Below are positions 29,001 to 38,718 of a DNA stretch of 64,000 bases, piece by piece. The stretch covers positions 1 through 64,000 of the forward strand of contig JAUVEN010000001.1 in the NCBI GenBank assembly GCA_030594815.1, read 5' to 3'. Positions within the stretch are counted from its first letter, which is position 1. Every line of letters starts with the position of its first letter. The notes under the pieces are model-generated. The model ran no database searches, was not told where the DNA came from, and worked only from the letters and a program-made list of their open reading frames with translations. The position numbers were made by a program, and so were the translations under genes. The stretch is from Gammaproteobacteria bacterium (lineage in GTDB: Bacteria; Pseudomonadota; Gammaproteobacteria; UBA6429; Thiohalophilaceae).

Positions 29001-29430
29001 ATTTATTGCGTAAATCTTCTAATGACTGAATATCATCACGATTAATTTTTGTGAATATAACAGCTGAAAATCGGCTAGTCGTTTTATTGTTTATTTTGGT
29101 TTTTAGCGTGATAAGCCGACTAATACCATAGCGAGCTTCTAATTCAATATAGTTTCCCGAATTAGTAAGAATAAAATCAACATTATTTTGTTTAATAGCA
29201 TCGTCAATCTGGTGAAGTTTGAGAGGGTTGAGTGTGAAGTTATAGTTTGGAATCGTATTATTTAGGTGGTTTATGGTGGGCTGCCACATTTGTTGGGTGA
29301 CTTTCTCTCCCCACATGGCAAGCACTCCGATATGAAGATCTTTTTCCCGCGCAAAGCTGGTTTGCGTGAAGCAAAGTGTTATCGAAAACAACGTGGAAGT
29401 TAATACAATTTTTAGTCTGCTGACAGACAC
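26035..29430 (-). CDS. PhnD-type periplasmic sensor with PAS, GGDEF and EAL domains
   Basis: This 1131-residue cyclic-di-GMP enzyme has a signal peptide (1-27), a PhnD-like phosphonate/phosphite-type binding domain (about 30-295; HIGVLAMWG, NVDFILTNSGNY), a membrane helix (about 315-333), three PAS-like domains (about 350-465, 475-595 and 600-695), a GGDEF cyclase domain with intact GGDEF at 787-791, and an EAL phosphodiesterase domain (about 885-1131) with EVL in place of EAL and an intact DDFG loop. PAS1 carries a CEVC pair that could bind metal or act as a redox switch. Both output sites look competent. The ligand is unknown. Confidence 0.92.
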   Translation of the reverse strand: MSVSRLKIVLTSTLFSITLCFTQTSFAREKDLHIGVLAMWGEKVTQQMWQPTINHLNNTIPNYNFTLNPLKLHQIDDAIKQNNVDFILTNSGNYIELEARYGISRLITLKTKINNKTTSRFSAVIFTKINRDDIQSLEDLRNKSFMAVKKNVLAGFQMAWLELKNHDINPFDDFKSLQFSGHPQDKIVYAVLNGKVDAGTVRTSILENMAARGLIELKDFKIINRKLNDKFPFLHSTPLYPEWPLAKTQTTSTELAKAVSLSLLQLAENSTAAKQSHSAGWTVPLDYSPVRHLYKELNLPPFTVTSPGFFKRYWGPLLLFLMLFLQPLFLYIRKLKIDLQVDSEKLAQSEIEWSNALDFLDEPMYMVDLEDHIVRANKAFYKKINASAEEAVGKIVTNYTHPEGEESPCEVCQARKDLVDSILILEADDPVNKSGIPMEISVKVIRDEKNKAIGIIQRMRDLTKSREAEKAIRRSELLFKELLNATPEPLVVANSDGTIVLVNTQFEKEFGYSREEIIGHKIEKLIPAKHRSKHVNVRTDYSFHPTERPMGRDLKIEGLHKDGHIIPIDISLNPFNIDGEMLIISTIHNITDRLKKEKELKRLASFPELNPNPIIEFKKNGMVTYANSASIKLFPSIMDMNSEHEIFYDIDNEYAEIEKNHELVRNIEIDDSTFEQKVVYDPETKVFRMYIWDITKLRNLTQKMTYQATHDALTNLINRREFERRLNKAIEDSQHNNKTHSLCYMDLDQFKTVNDSCGHAAGDELLKQLAIELKSIIRETDTFARLGGDEFGLLLESCPIEKATMLAEEVRKKVEAFRFHWDNKTFKIGISIGIMSITKTSGSTKEIQSAADTACYMAKEQGRNRIHVYEIDSNAIAKHTNETNWLNRINTALDDNDFVLYFQKIASLNDSEHEHYEVLIRMIDKEGNTIPPGSFIPAAERFDIMSSVDSWVIKSTLSIMQQEKYKNINFSINLSGQSLGDLTFMENCTSQLEKSEVNPERVCFEITETAMIANLSTAIRSVSILQGLGCKIALDDFGSGLSSFAYLKNLPVDYLKIDGSLIKDLETDSVNVTMVKSIIHIGHSMKLETIAEYVENDAILNILRDLKIDYVQGYGIAKPVPIEKIKLLETI

Positions 29431-29551
29431 GCGTTTACCTTCATTATAAAGAATATTCCTTATATATCGGGTTTGCGGGACTGAACTTGAGGTAATTTAA
29501 GGAAAAAACAACGCTAAATTTGCGTTTGTTTTCAGGAATATAGCGCTATAT

Positions 29552-30283
29552 TTATTCTTCTTCTTCTTCGGGATAAACACTTAAAGCAATAGGCTGTTGA
29601 TTAAAGTGCGTTAAATTGAGCAAGTCTTCATTACCTTTATAATTAATTTTACGTATTCTTACGGGTAAGAAATTCATTTTATCAGCACACCAGAAGGTAA
29701 AACGGCGTTTTGTTTTTGGATTATAGTGCTCCATTTTAAGAGTGCTTATTTCGCCTTTGTCTGTCGCAAGGTTTTCTTTTTTTATAAATTTTAAGGTATA
29801 TTTTTTGAGCTTGCTTTTTTCAGCAATTGTGTAGGTAATATTTCTTTTACCTGCCTGTAAATCTTGCATAATCGCAACGGTAAACCCCAGGGTGTCATGT
29901 AAGTTTTTTGCAGCTGGGTAAAGTTGTTTTGTATGTGTGTTATAAAAGTTATGCGTTTTATCAAGGTATAGCTGGTAGCCTTTATTTTTATCACTGTTTT
30001 TTTCGTTATAAGAATAGGAAACAAAATTTAAACGTTTATTCTTAAACCGTAACTTACTTATTTCAGTAATGGTTATGTCAAAAAACCACGCAGCAACACC
30101 GGCTGTTTTTGCAATAGATGAGAAGGTGAGGTTTTTGTTTTCAGTATTTAAACTTCTTTTCGACTTACCAACAAAAAATTCATTATGATAGAGATCATAA
30201 CTTGCTGTGAAATCTTTAACAGTGGCAGCATAGGAGATACTTTGAAAAACCAGAGTTAATATTATTGTAATTAAATACTTCAT
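29552..30283 (-). CDS. DUF3108 exported protein
   Basis: The 243-residue protein has a signal peptide (1-19, ending SYA) and a DUF3108 pattern (FTASYDLYHNEFFVGKSKR, then TLKFIKKENLATDKGEISTLKM, ending in PVRIRK). Such proteins are predicted periplasmic beta-rich carriers, frequently next to purN and purM as here. The C-terminus is a run of glutamates. Function is unproven. It lies 25 bases behind purN and is likely cotranscribed. Confidence 0.82.
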   Translation of the reverse strand: MKYLITIILTLVFQSISYAATVKDFTASYDLYHNEFFVGKSKRSLNTENKNLTFSSIAKTAGVAAWFFDITITEISKLRFKNKRLNFVSYSYNEKNSDKNKGYQLYLDKTHNFYNTHTKQLYPAAKNLHDTLGFTVAIMQDLQAGKRNITYTIAEKSKLKKYTLKFIKKENLATDKGEISTLKMEHYNPKTKRRFTFWCADKMNFLPVRIRKINYKGNEDLLNLTHFNQQPIALSVYPEEEEE

Positions 30284-30308
30284 AATTTCAGCTATACATC
30301 TCTTTTAG

Positions 30309-30902
30309 TTATATTTTTTTCTCGGCAAACATGCGTATGGCTTGCGGGTATATACGGTGTTCCTGTTCATGCACTCGTGATGCTAATGATTCTGCGGTAT
30401 CGTTTTCTTTTATATCAACCGTAGCTTGTAAAATTACCGGGCCATCGTCAAGTTCGGGAGTAACAAAGTGCACACTACAGCCATGTTCTTTATCGCCGGC
30501 ATCCAAAACACGCTGATGGGTGTTAAGTCCCTTGTATTTGGGCAACAAAGAGGGGTGAATGTTCATCATTTTATGCAAATAGTGTTCAACAAATTCATTA
30601 CTGAGAATTCGCATGAAACCTGCGAGGATAATTAAATCAGGTTGATAACCATCAATGAGTTCCTTTAGCGCAAGATCATATTGATTGCGATCTCTGAAAT
30701 CTTTATGTGATAAGACACATTGTTCAATTTCAGCTTTTTTGGCTCGTTCCAATCCGTAAGCATCAGCTTTGTTGCTGATAACTGCAACAATCTGAGCCGG
30801 TAAGCCTTTATCTGTAATGTTGTCGATAATGGCCTGCAGATTGCTGCCATTACCGGATATTAATACGACTAAACGTATTGGTGAGACCAGATCGTGACTC
30901 AT
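30309..30902 (-). CDS. purN: phosphoribosylglycinamide formyltransferase 1
   Basis: The 197-residue enzyme transfers formyl from 10-formyltetrahydrofolate to GAR in purine synthesis. The phosphate-binding SGNGSNLQAIID and the catalytic Asn/His/Asp set in MMNIHPSLLPKYKG and TPELDDGPVI are present. Its ATG overlaps the stop codon of purM by one base, the common purM-purN coupling. Confidence 0.96.
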   Translation of the reverse strand: MSHDLVSPIRLVVLISGNGSNLQAIIDNITDKGLPAQIVAVISNKADAYGLERAKKAEIEQCVLSHKDFRDRNQYDLALKELIDGYQPDLIILAGFMRILSNEFVEHYLHKMMNIHPSLLPKYKGLNTHQRVLDAGDKEHGCSVHFVTPELDDGPVILQATVDIKENDTAESLASRVHEQEHRIYPQAIRMFAEKKI

Positions 30903-31954
30903 TACTGAATGCGAACCGCAACATCATTTTCTTTAGATTCAATGTGACCGATACGAACGGCCTGAACCTGATTTTGTTTTAGAATTTCAACTGCTTTGTC
31001 GGCAACGCTTTCATCTAATATTAATACCATACCGAGTCCATTATTGAAGGTGCGGTACATTTCACTGTCTTCGATATTGCCATTTTCCTGTAACCAATCG
31101 AACACAGCAGGGCGCTTCCAGCTACTCTTGTCGATTACTGCACAAGCATCATCCGGCATAACACGGGGAATGTTTTCTAATAAACCACCACCAGTAATGT
31201 GGGACATAGCATGGACATCAATGGTTTCTAATAACGTTAAAAGAGGTTTGATATAAATCGTCGTTGGTGCAAGTAAACGTTCACCCAGTGTGGCTCCGTC
31301 AAAGCTTTCGTTTAAATCTGCATTAGCCACGTCGATGACCTTACGAATGAGCGAGTAGCCATTTGAGTGCGGGCCGCTGGAAGGCAAACCAAGTAGTACG
31401 TCCCCCGTTTTTACTTTTGAGCCATCAATAATTTTACTTTTCTCGACTACTCCGACACAAAAACCGGCTAAATCGTAGTCGCCACCTTGATACATGCCTG
31501 GCATTTCAGCCGTTTCACCACCAACGAGAGCAGCATTCGACTGCTTACAGCCTTCAGCGATGCCAGCAACGACATCTGTAGCGGCTGCGACGTCGAGTTT
31601 ACCTGTGGCATAATAATCGAGGAAAAACAGGGGCTCAGCACCCTGAACAATGAGGTCATTGACGCACATTGCGACAAGATCGATGCCTATCGTGTCGTGC
31701 TTATTGAGATCCATGGCAAGTTTCAGCTTGGTACCAACACCATCAGTGCCTGAAACGAGAACCGGTTCCTTGTAACGATCGAGGGGTAGCTCAAACAATG
31801 CACCAAAGCCACCTAAACCTGCCATGACACCTGGGCGTTTTGTTGCAGCGGCAAGTGGTTTGATATGCTCTATGAGCTCATTGCCCGCGTCGATATCGAC
31901 GCCTGCGTCGCGATAGCTGAGAGTTTGGTTCTTAGATGGTTCTTTTGTAGCCAT
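30902..31954 (-). CDS. purM: phosphoribosylformylglycinamidine cyclo-ligase
   Basis: The 350-residue AIR synthetase carries out the ATP-dependent ring closure in purine synthesis. Typical strings are [39 protein letters not shown] and [14 protein letters not shown]. It is divergent from the DUF2066 gene with 92 bases between, the normal gammaproteobacterial arrangement. Confidence 0.97.
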   Translation of the reverse strand: MATKEPSKNQTLSYRDAGVDIDAGNELIEHIKPLAAATKRPGVMAGLGGFGALFELPLDRYKEPVLVSGTDGVGTKLKLAMDLNKHDTIGIDLVAMCVNDLIVQGAEPLFFLDYYATGKLDVAAATDVVAGIAEGCKQSNAALVGGETAEMPGMYQGGDYDLAGFCVGVVEKSKIIDGSKVKTGDVLLGLPSSGPHSNGYSLIRKVIDVANADLNESFDGATLGERLLAPTTIYIKPLLTLLETIDVHAMSHITGGGLLENIPRVMPDDACAVIDKSSWKRPAVFDWLQENGNIEDSEMYRTFNNGLGMVLILDESVADKAVEILKQNQVQAVRIGHIESKENDVAVRIQ

Positions 31955-32046
31955 ATTTTGTTATACCCTCGAGGGTAACTCCTGAATTAAGGATCAATAC
32001 TGTTTATAATGGAGCGGTAGTTTAACAATTCACACAAAGGCATGGA

Positions 32047-33198
32047 ATGAAAATAAGAATAAACGGCATAAAGAATTTTGTATTTACGGCACTTTTTTTG
32101 TCAATAACGACTATTTTACCGATTACGGATGCTAATGCGGATATCGTACGTCATTTGTACGAGGTAGAAGTGCCTGTTGAAAGCCAGGGTCGTAAAGAAC
32201 GAGCTTATGTCGTTCGTGAAGCCTTGAAAGAAGTTCTGGTCAGAATTTCCGGGCGAAATGAGGCAGCTACGTTGGCAGAAGATGAGTTTCTTGTTCCTCG
32301 CCCAACTCGATTTATGCAACAGTTTCGCTATCGAAAATTTAAGTCGAATGAAGTTATTCCTGTAAATCCTATTGACGGTGCCAAACCCTACACCCAGAAA
32401 CTGTGGCTTCGTTTTACCGAAAAAGCAGTAGCAAAATTGCTGCGGGATCAAGGTTACCCTGTTTGGGGTAAGACGCGTCCAGCTACATTGGTTTGGTTAG
32501 TTGTTGATGACCAAAAACAACGAGTATTAATTGGTAACAGCACGCAACACGCTAGTCGCACCTATATAGAGCAAGAAGCTACAAAGAAAGGCCTGCCTTT
32601 TCGTTTGCCTCTTCTTGATTTAGCCGATCAATCAAAAGTTCAGCTTACCGATGTATGGGGAAATTTTGAAGATACGATATTAGAAGCCTCTTTACGTTAT
32701 CAGACTGAAGCCGTGCTGGTTGGACGAATTTATTTAAGTTTTGCAAAAACATGGAATACACGTTGGAGTTTATATTCCAACGGACAACGTCATGACTGGG
32801 AATTGAGCAACAGTGAGACTTTACGTGCAGCCGTGAAAGAAGGCTTATCAAAAACCAGTGAGGTCTTATCCGCTCGTTTTACTCAAGTGAACACTACTCA
32901 GGACAATGAAGTGGTTTTACTTCAGATTAAAAATGTCTCAGATTTAAAAACATACAATAAAGTTATAAAATATTTAAAAGCATTAAGTATTGTGACAAAA
33001 ATTCAGGCACATCAAGTGAATACGGATGATGTTATTTTTAGTATTAATAGTCGCAGTGGACGAGTTGGTATAGCTCAGGCTATCTCGCTTGGTCGAGTGT
33101 TAGTGAATGATATGAGTGAGCCTGTTATTCGAGAAGGTGCTTCTGAAAACAACTCAAATAAAAAGAAAGCAGATCTTATATATAAAATGGTACCGTGA
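32047..33198 (+). CDS. DUF2066 exported protein
   Basis: The 383-residue protein has a signal peptide (about 1-31, ending NANA) and the DUF2066 opening LYEVEVPVESQGRKERA, followed by EVLVRISGR. It is found opposite purM in many gammaproteobacteria and has no settled role. Its stop overlaps the GTG start of the next gene by four bases, so the four genes from here to hda may be coupled. Confidence 0.85.
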   Translation: MKIRINGIKNFVFTALFLSITTILPITDANADIVRHLYEVEVPVESQGRKERAYVVREALKEVLVRISGRNEAATLAEDEFLVPRPTRFMQQFRYRKFKSNEVIPVNPIDGAKPYTQKLWLRFTEKAVAKLLRDQGYPVWGKTRPATLVWLVVDDQKQRVLIGNSTQHASRTYIEQEATKKGLPFRLPLLDLADQSKVQLTDVWGNFEDTILEASLRYQTEAVLVGRIYLSFAKTWNTRWSLYSNGQRHDWELSNSETLRAAVKEGLSKTSEVLSARFTQVNTTQDNEVVLLQIKNVSDLKTYNKVIKYLKALSIVTKIQAHQVNTDDVIFSINSRSGRVGIAQAISLGRVLVNDMSEPVIREGASENNSNKKKADLIYKMVP

Positions 33199-33761
33199 AA
33201 AAAAGAGATATCCCAAATTTAATCAGTATCCTGCGCATCGTCCTTGTTGTGCCGATAGCGTATTACTTGTGGGATCAAAATTATTCAATTGCGTTACTTC
33301 TTTTCCTTGTTGGTGGTCTTTCGGATGGTTTAGATGGTTTTCTTGCGCGACGCTACCAGTGGGAAACAGAGTTAGGTGTGATTCTTGATCCTATGGGTGA
33401 CAAGCTGATGATGTTGACAGCTTACCTGTTATTGGGCTGGCATAATTTATTAGCCTGGTGGTTGGTGGGGCTGGTTATTTTCCGTGATCTTATTATTGTT
33501 ATCGGTACATTGCTATATCGAAAATTTATCGGTGAAGCAAAAATTAAGCCGTTATTTATTAGCAAGCTGAATACTGTTTTTCAAATAGTACTTGTGCTTT
33601 TTATTATGGTATCTCAAGTGATAACGTTAAAACCCATCATTGTAGAGAGTCTTTTATGGATGGTCGTTATTACTACGTTAATGAGTGGCTATGCCTATAT
33701 AGATGAATGGGGCAGCCGAGCCTGGAATATTCTAAAAAGGGAAGAGAGTAAGAATGATTGA
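33195..33761 (+). CDS. CDP-alcohol phosphatidyltransferase family protein
   Basis: The 188-residue membrane enzyme contains the full CDP-alcohol motif DG-x2-AR-x8-G-x3-D-x3-D (from DGFLARRYQ to DPMGDK). It resembles PgsA, which makes phosphatidylglycerophosphate, though this DUF2066-linked version is a separate subgroup whose acceptor alcohol is not certain. The start is GTG overlapping the previous stop. It overlaps the permease gene by eight bases. Confidence 0.85.
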   Translation: MKKRDIPNLISILRIVLVVPIAYYLWDQNYSIALLLFLVGGLSDGLDGFLARRYQWETELGVILDPMGDKLMMLTAYLLLGWHNLLAWWLVGLVIFRDLIIVIGTLLYRKFIGEAKIKPLFISKLNTVFQIVLVLFIMVSQVITLKPIIVESLLWMVVITTLMSGYAYIDEWGSRAWNILKREESKND

Positions 33762-34803
33762 GTCAGGTAAAGGCATTTGGTTAGCTATATTTGTTGTTGT
33801 TTCAATTTTAATTTATTTACTGGCCCCGATACTTATGCCTTTTATATCCGCTGCGGTGTTGGCATACATTGCTGATCCATTGGTAGATAAGCTTGAGAAA
33901 AAAATGTCACGCTCAATAGCTGTGAGTGTTGTGTTTTTTGTATTGTCGCTAAGTGCAATATTAGTTTTACTTATTATTTTACCTTTAGTCGAAAAACAGA
34001 TCGTGGTATTAGCAGAGAAACTTCCGCTTTATATTGATCGAGCTCAAAATTATATTTTTCCGTTATTAAAAGATAAATTTGATTTTGATGTCGCTCGCTT
34101 TGATTTAAACATGTTAAAGCAATCATTTTCAGAATATTGGAAGGCCGCAGGTGGTATAGCAGCGAATGTAGTCAGCTCAATATCTCATTCAGGTATAGTT
34201 TTAGTCGGTTGGATTGCAAATTTTTTATTAATGTTAGTTGTTACTTTCTATTTACTCCGTGACTGGGATATTTTAGTTGAAAAAATTCATGCACTGATTC
34301 CTCGCAATAAGGAGAAAATGATTGTTGTTATTGCAAAAGAGTCTGATGAAGTTATAGGAGCTTTTTTTCGTGGTCAAATGCTGGTGATGCTCGCTTTATC
34401 AGTGGTCTATACCGTTGGTTTAATGATTGTAGGACTTGATACGGCATTGTTAATTGGTGTCTTATCAGGCGTTGTGAGTTTTGTCCCGTACTTAGGTTTT
34501 ATTGTTGGAATAGCTATCGCGAGCATTGCTGCACTTATGCAATTTCAGGAGGCCATGCCCCTGTTGTACGTTGCTATCGTCTTTTTGACAGGGCAAATGT
34601 TAGAGGGCATGTTGTTAACACCCTTGTTAGTTGGCGATAAAATTGGTTTGCATCCTGTTGCTGTTATTTTTGCTGTGCTTGCAGGAGGGCAGTTATTTGG
34701 TTTCGTCGGTATATTACTGGCTTTACCTGTTGCCGCTGTTATCGCTGTTGTGCTGCGCCATGTGCATGAGTCTTATACATCAAGCGAACTTTACGCAAAA
34801 TAA
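33754..34803 (+). CDS. AI-2E family transporter (PerM-like)
   Basis: The 349-residue protein has about seven to eight membrane helices in the AI-2E/PerM pattern: two near the N-terminus, a soluble loop, then a cluster after residue 150. Signature strings are PLLVGDKIGLHPVAVIFAVLAGG and FVPYLGFIVGI. Members export small molecules or ions; the substrate is unknown for PerM. It is cotranscribed with the CDP-alcohol enzyme and precedes hda. Confidence 0.88.
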   Translation: MIESGKGIWLAIFVVVSILIYLLAPILMPFISAAVLAYIADPLVDKLEKKMSRSIAVSVVFFVLSLSAILVLLIILPLVEKQIVVLAEKLPLYIDRAQNYIFPLLKDKFDFDVARFDLNMLKQSFSEYWKAAGGIAANVVSSISHSGIVLVGWIANFLLMLVVTFYLLRDWDILVEKIHALIPRNKEKMIVVIAKESDEVIGAFFRGQMLVMLALSVVYTVGLMIVGLDTALLIGVLSGVVSFVPYLGFIVGIAIASIAALMQFQEAMPLLYVAIVFLTGQMLEGMLLTPLLVGDKIGLHPVAVIFAVLAGGQLFGFVGILLALPVAAVIAVVLRHVHESYTSSELYAK

Positions 34804-34806
34804 TAA

Positions 34807-35025
34807 GAGACCTTTGCACGAATGCTACGAAGCCAGATGACTGCGTTCACCCTCCATTATAAATTCTGTGTGGGGTACTACGAAAACTTCCTCAAAAGTG
34901 CCCTGAGTGTTGTTGAAAACAACATGAGGAAATACTCTTGGGGTACTCATGTACTGATCGTACATTCCGCTTTTTCGTCAGTTTTGCCTTGTTCTCTGGC
35001 TTCTCGCTATCCGTGCAAAGGCCTC
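34807..35025. repeat. MITE-like element with 31-base terminal inverted repeats
   Basis: The ends 34807-34837 (GAGACCTTTGCACGAATGCT...) and 34995-35025 (...CCGTGCAAAGGCCTC) are inverted, matching at about 24 of 31 positions. The interior has only short chance frames. It lies between perM and hda, 12 bases before the hda start, and so may carry or alter the hda ribosome-binding region. GAGACCTTTGCACG resembles ends of known IS families, so it may be a deletion derivative. Confidence 0.75.
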
Positions 35026-35036
35026 ATTATATTATT

Positions 35037-35708
35037 ATGAACCAACAACTGACACTAGGCATCCACTTACGTGATGACGCAACGTTTGATAATTATTTTG
35101 CTGGTCAAAATGAACAAGTTATCCATAACCTGAAAATACAAAACGAACCTTATGTTTTTTTATTCGGTGAGAATGGAACCGGCAAGAGTCATTTATTACA
35201 AGCCGCATGTCACCAGGCAGGGAAAGACGGTTTACCGGTTGCTTACCTACCCTTGGCAGAAGAAGGTCTCATGCCTGCTATGCTCGAAGGGTTAGAAAAT
35301 ATGTCACTGGTTGCCCTGGATGATATTCAGAATGTAATGGGAGATGAAGCCTGGGAACAGGCAATGTTTAATTTATACAATCGCGTCAGAGAAACCGGTG
35401 CGAATATGATTGTCTCTTCGACAGAACCTCTTGCTTCGTTAAATATAAAGTTGGCAGATTTACAGTCGAGATTATCATGGGGGCCAACATATCAATTAAC
35501 GGCATTAAGCGACAAAGAAAAGCAACAGGCATTACAGCAACGGGCAAAAAACCGCGGTTTGGATTTAGCGAATGATGTAGTGGCATATTTATTAAAACGC
35601 AGTCCGCGAGATATGAACAGTCTTTTTGTTTTATTTGAAAAACTGGATAAAGCCTCGATGGTTGAGAAAAGAAAACTTACCATTCCATTTATTAAAGATT
35701 ATCTTTAA
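35037..35708 (+). CDS. hda: DnaA regulatory inactivator Hda
   Basis: The 223-residue AAA+ protein stimulates ATP hydrolysis by DnaA once bound to the DNA clamp. The N-terminal clamp-binding string QLTLGI, the Walker A GENGTGKSHLL and the Walker B LVALDDIQNV are seen. The ATG at 35037 places the clamp motif at residues 4-9, as in the family. The in-frame ATG at 34938 lies inside the upstream repeat and is rejected. Confidence 0.94.
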   Translation: MNQQLTLGIHLRDDATFDNYFAGQNEQVIHNLKIQNEPYVFLFGENGTGKSHLLQAACHQAGKDGLPVAYLPLAEEGLMPAMLEGLENMSLVALDDIQNVMGDEAWEQAMFNLYNRVRETGANMIVSSTEPLASLNIKLADLQSRLSWGPTYQLTALSDKEKQQALQQRAKNRGLDLANDVVAYLLKRSPRDMNSLFVLFEKLDKASMVEKRKLTIPFIKDYL

Positions 35709-35720
35709 TAAATTTTTTAA

Positions 35721-36617
35721 CTAAATATCAACCCAGAATCCAAAGCCGATATATTTTTCTTTATATTGAAAAAACTCACCTAATGATGAGCGACCTTCAT
35801 AGAACTCAAAACCTAAACGATAATTTCTTTTATTTACTGTTGAGATAATTCCTAATTGCAAAGAAGTATTGATATCCCAGTCATTTTCTTCATAACTTGA
35901 GAAGTCTGCACCCATGTACCAGCCGAGTTTCGGCATCCAGTATTTTTTATTCTCATACTGAAAACCTAGCTCGCGGCGCCATTGCTTTTGTACAATTTTG
36001 TTACCTATATGATAGGCCTTGCCTATTTCGATATAACTTTTCCAGTGAGGTGACATAAACCACATCAAACCATAACGTATTTCCTCTCGTGTATAGTTAA
36101 TACGAGTAATACCTGTGCGTTCAATTAATTCATCGCCAATATGACTTGAAATATGGTGTATTCCAAAACGGTGAGCAAATGCTTCACTATTTCGCATTTC
36201 CAGTGATAAAGCGAGGCTGCCATCCCAGCCCACATTGTCTTGAGCTGATGCAAGATCAAAATGCCCCAGGAAGCCTGCGCCGAAGGTTACTTGCCAGCCT
36301 CGGTTTGTTTTCTCAGGTTGGTTACGATATATCCCTAAATGTCCACCCACTTTCAGGTTATATCGACGCAGACTGGCATCAGTAATTTCCGTTTTAGAGA
36401 AATTCATGTTTTGCAGACTAAAGGTTGGCCTTAAAGGATTTGCAGTATAGTGAGGATAAAGTTGTGTTTGTGGAAAAATCACATCACTGTCTTTATCTTC
36501 AGCAGAGATTGTCGATTCATTTGCCATTGCGGGCTGTTTCCAGAATAAACTAAACACCAACATGTATATCAGCATGTTAATATTAATAAATGATCTTTTT
36601 TTTCTGTTACATGACAT
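35721..36617 (-). CDS. DUF1207-like outer-membrane protein
   Basis: The product of about 298 residues has a hydrophobic leader (ending AMA) and a later beta-barrel pattern with FGIHHISSHIGDELIERTG, resembling DUF1207 proteins, and ends YIGFGFWVDI like a Bam substrate. Function is unknown. The start is uncertain: 36617 is an ATG, a TTG at 36632 is in frame, and an ATG at 36575 would put the signal peptide nearer the N-terminus. It converges with hda over 12 bases. Confidence 0.65.
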   Translation of the reverse strand: MSCNRKKRSFININMLIYMLVFSLFWKQPAMANESTISAEDKDSDVIFPQTQLYPHYTANPLRPTFSLQNMNFSKTEITDASLRRYNLKVGGHLGIYRNQPEKTNRGWQVTFGAGFLGHFDLASAQDNVGWDGSLALSLEMRNSEAFAHRFGIHHISSHIGDELIERTGITRINYTREEIRYGLMWFMSPHWKSYIEIGKAYHIGNKIVQKQWRRELGFQYENKKYWMPKLGWYMGADFSSYEENDWDINTSLQLGIISTVNKRNYRLGFEFYEGRSSLGEFFQYKEKYIGFGFWVDI

Positions 36618-36689
36618 AACTAAAAATACCAAAATAGATTGTTGCAGAAAAAAAGGTAAAGACTTTTAAGTGCATTCCCTCCATGCTCT

Positions 36690-37076
36690 TTATTGTTTTC
36701 TTTCTTTTAATGCCCGTCCTTGCAGCCGAGCATAATAAATAGCACCAATATAAACTTGTACGCTGAGATAAATTTCAATGACGGCGTAGACGCGTTCATT
36801 AGCATTTGCCCAAGCTTCGACGGTGCCATGCATAAAGTAAAGTAATATTACAAAACTTGTCCAGGCATAGGTATATGGGTTTTCTTTTAATAAACCCCTT
36901 AAAGGAAATAATAGCGGGGCAATAATAAACCCAAGTAATATCCATGGTTTATTCTCAGCAGGAAAAATAAATCCATGCCAGATAATCAACAATAATAAGA
37001 GGGCAAAGTAACCGCTTAAGGTTAAATAAAGTGAAATTCTGGGAGTCATAAACTTAGGTGAAAAATTGAGTAACAT
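36690..37076 (-). CDS. DUF2069 membrane protein
   Basis: The 128-residue protein has four predicted membrane helices and the family end region AWANANERVYAVIEIYLS. DUF2069 proteins usually sit behind wrbA and arsC, as here, and have no known function. The gap to wrbA is 17 bases. Confidence 0.82.
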   Translation of the reverse strand: MLLNFSPKFMTPRISLYLTLSGYFALLLLLIIWHGFIFPAENKPWILLGFIIAPLLFPLRGLLKENPYTYAWTSFVILLYFMHGTVEAWANANERVYAVIEIYLSVQVYIGAIYYARLQGRALKERKQ

Positions 37077-37093
37077 ATTTTAAATTTATCTCG

Positions 37094-38058
<965 letters not shown>

Positions 38059-38206
38059 AATTTTAGTTAGTCTCATCTAATATGGAGTGGCGTTCATTTT
38101 ACCCTAGTATGGATTAAATAAGTTTAAACATGGCTTTCTTGACAGCATTTAACTATTCTTTCATGATTAAGCATACATTTCAGCAGGGAAATTTTAACTG
38201 GTTTTT

Positions 38207-38521
38207 ATGTTATTTAAACGCATACAAAAACGACTCTTTTCAACTGTAAGTCTAGTCATACTAGCTTCGGTTATCAGTGCATGTGCTGTCACTGCACCAG
38301 TACAAGAAATGAGCAATGCTCGGCAATCGATTAAAGCTGCAAAGGATGCAAATGCAGAGAAACTCGCGACAAATGTACTCTCTGAAGCGCAGCAACGGTT
38401 ACGTTCCGCAATGCGTGAGCTTGATGCGGGTGAGTACGAAAGAGCAAGAATACTGGCCCTAGAGGCAAAATATTTGGCATTGAAAGCACGCCAGCTATCG
38501 GAGAACAATCGGCAGCAATAA
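38207..38521 (+). CDS. DUF4398 lipoprotein
   Basis: The 104-residue protein has a lipoprotein signal with lipobox SAC near residue 26 and a helical mature part (MSNARQSIKAAKDA, AQQRLRSAMREL) that fits DUF4398. Such proteins are small helical envelope lipoproteins, often paired with OmpA- or LysM-type proteins. The next gene downstream is a LysM lipoprotein. Role unknown. Confidence 0.8.
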   Translation: MLFKRIQKRLFSTVSLVILASVISACAVTAPVQEMSNARQSIKAAKDANAEKLATNVLSEAQQRLRSAMRELDAGEYERARILALEAKYLALKARQLSENNRQQ

Positions 38522-38604
38522 AACTGATTAAAATAGTCGAGAATGGACTTAATTTTTGGGGGTTACATAAAGCGTAACTAAATCACAAACTTGCAGGTAC
38601 TTCC

Positions 38605-38633
38605 TTGACGTAGGCTTAAGCCGGTGCTAATTT
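38605..38633 (+). promoter_or_regulatory. candidate sigma-70 promoter of the LysM lipoprotein gene
   Basis: TTGACG and TAATTT are separated by 17 bases, 86 bases upstream of the ATG at 38719. It was judged by eye only. Confidence 0.35.
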
Positions 38634-38718
38634 GTGCTTATAAATTACAAAGATACTTTAAGTATGATGTAAAGTGTTGAATTTTAAAGAATAATTAATT
38701 TTTCTGGAGCTTAAAATA

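Noticed and set aside
34822-35040. 72-residue plus-strand frame between perM and hda
   Set aside because: It lies almost wholly inside an inverted-repeat element and has no start signals.
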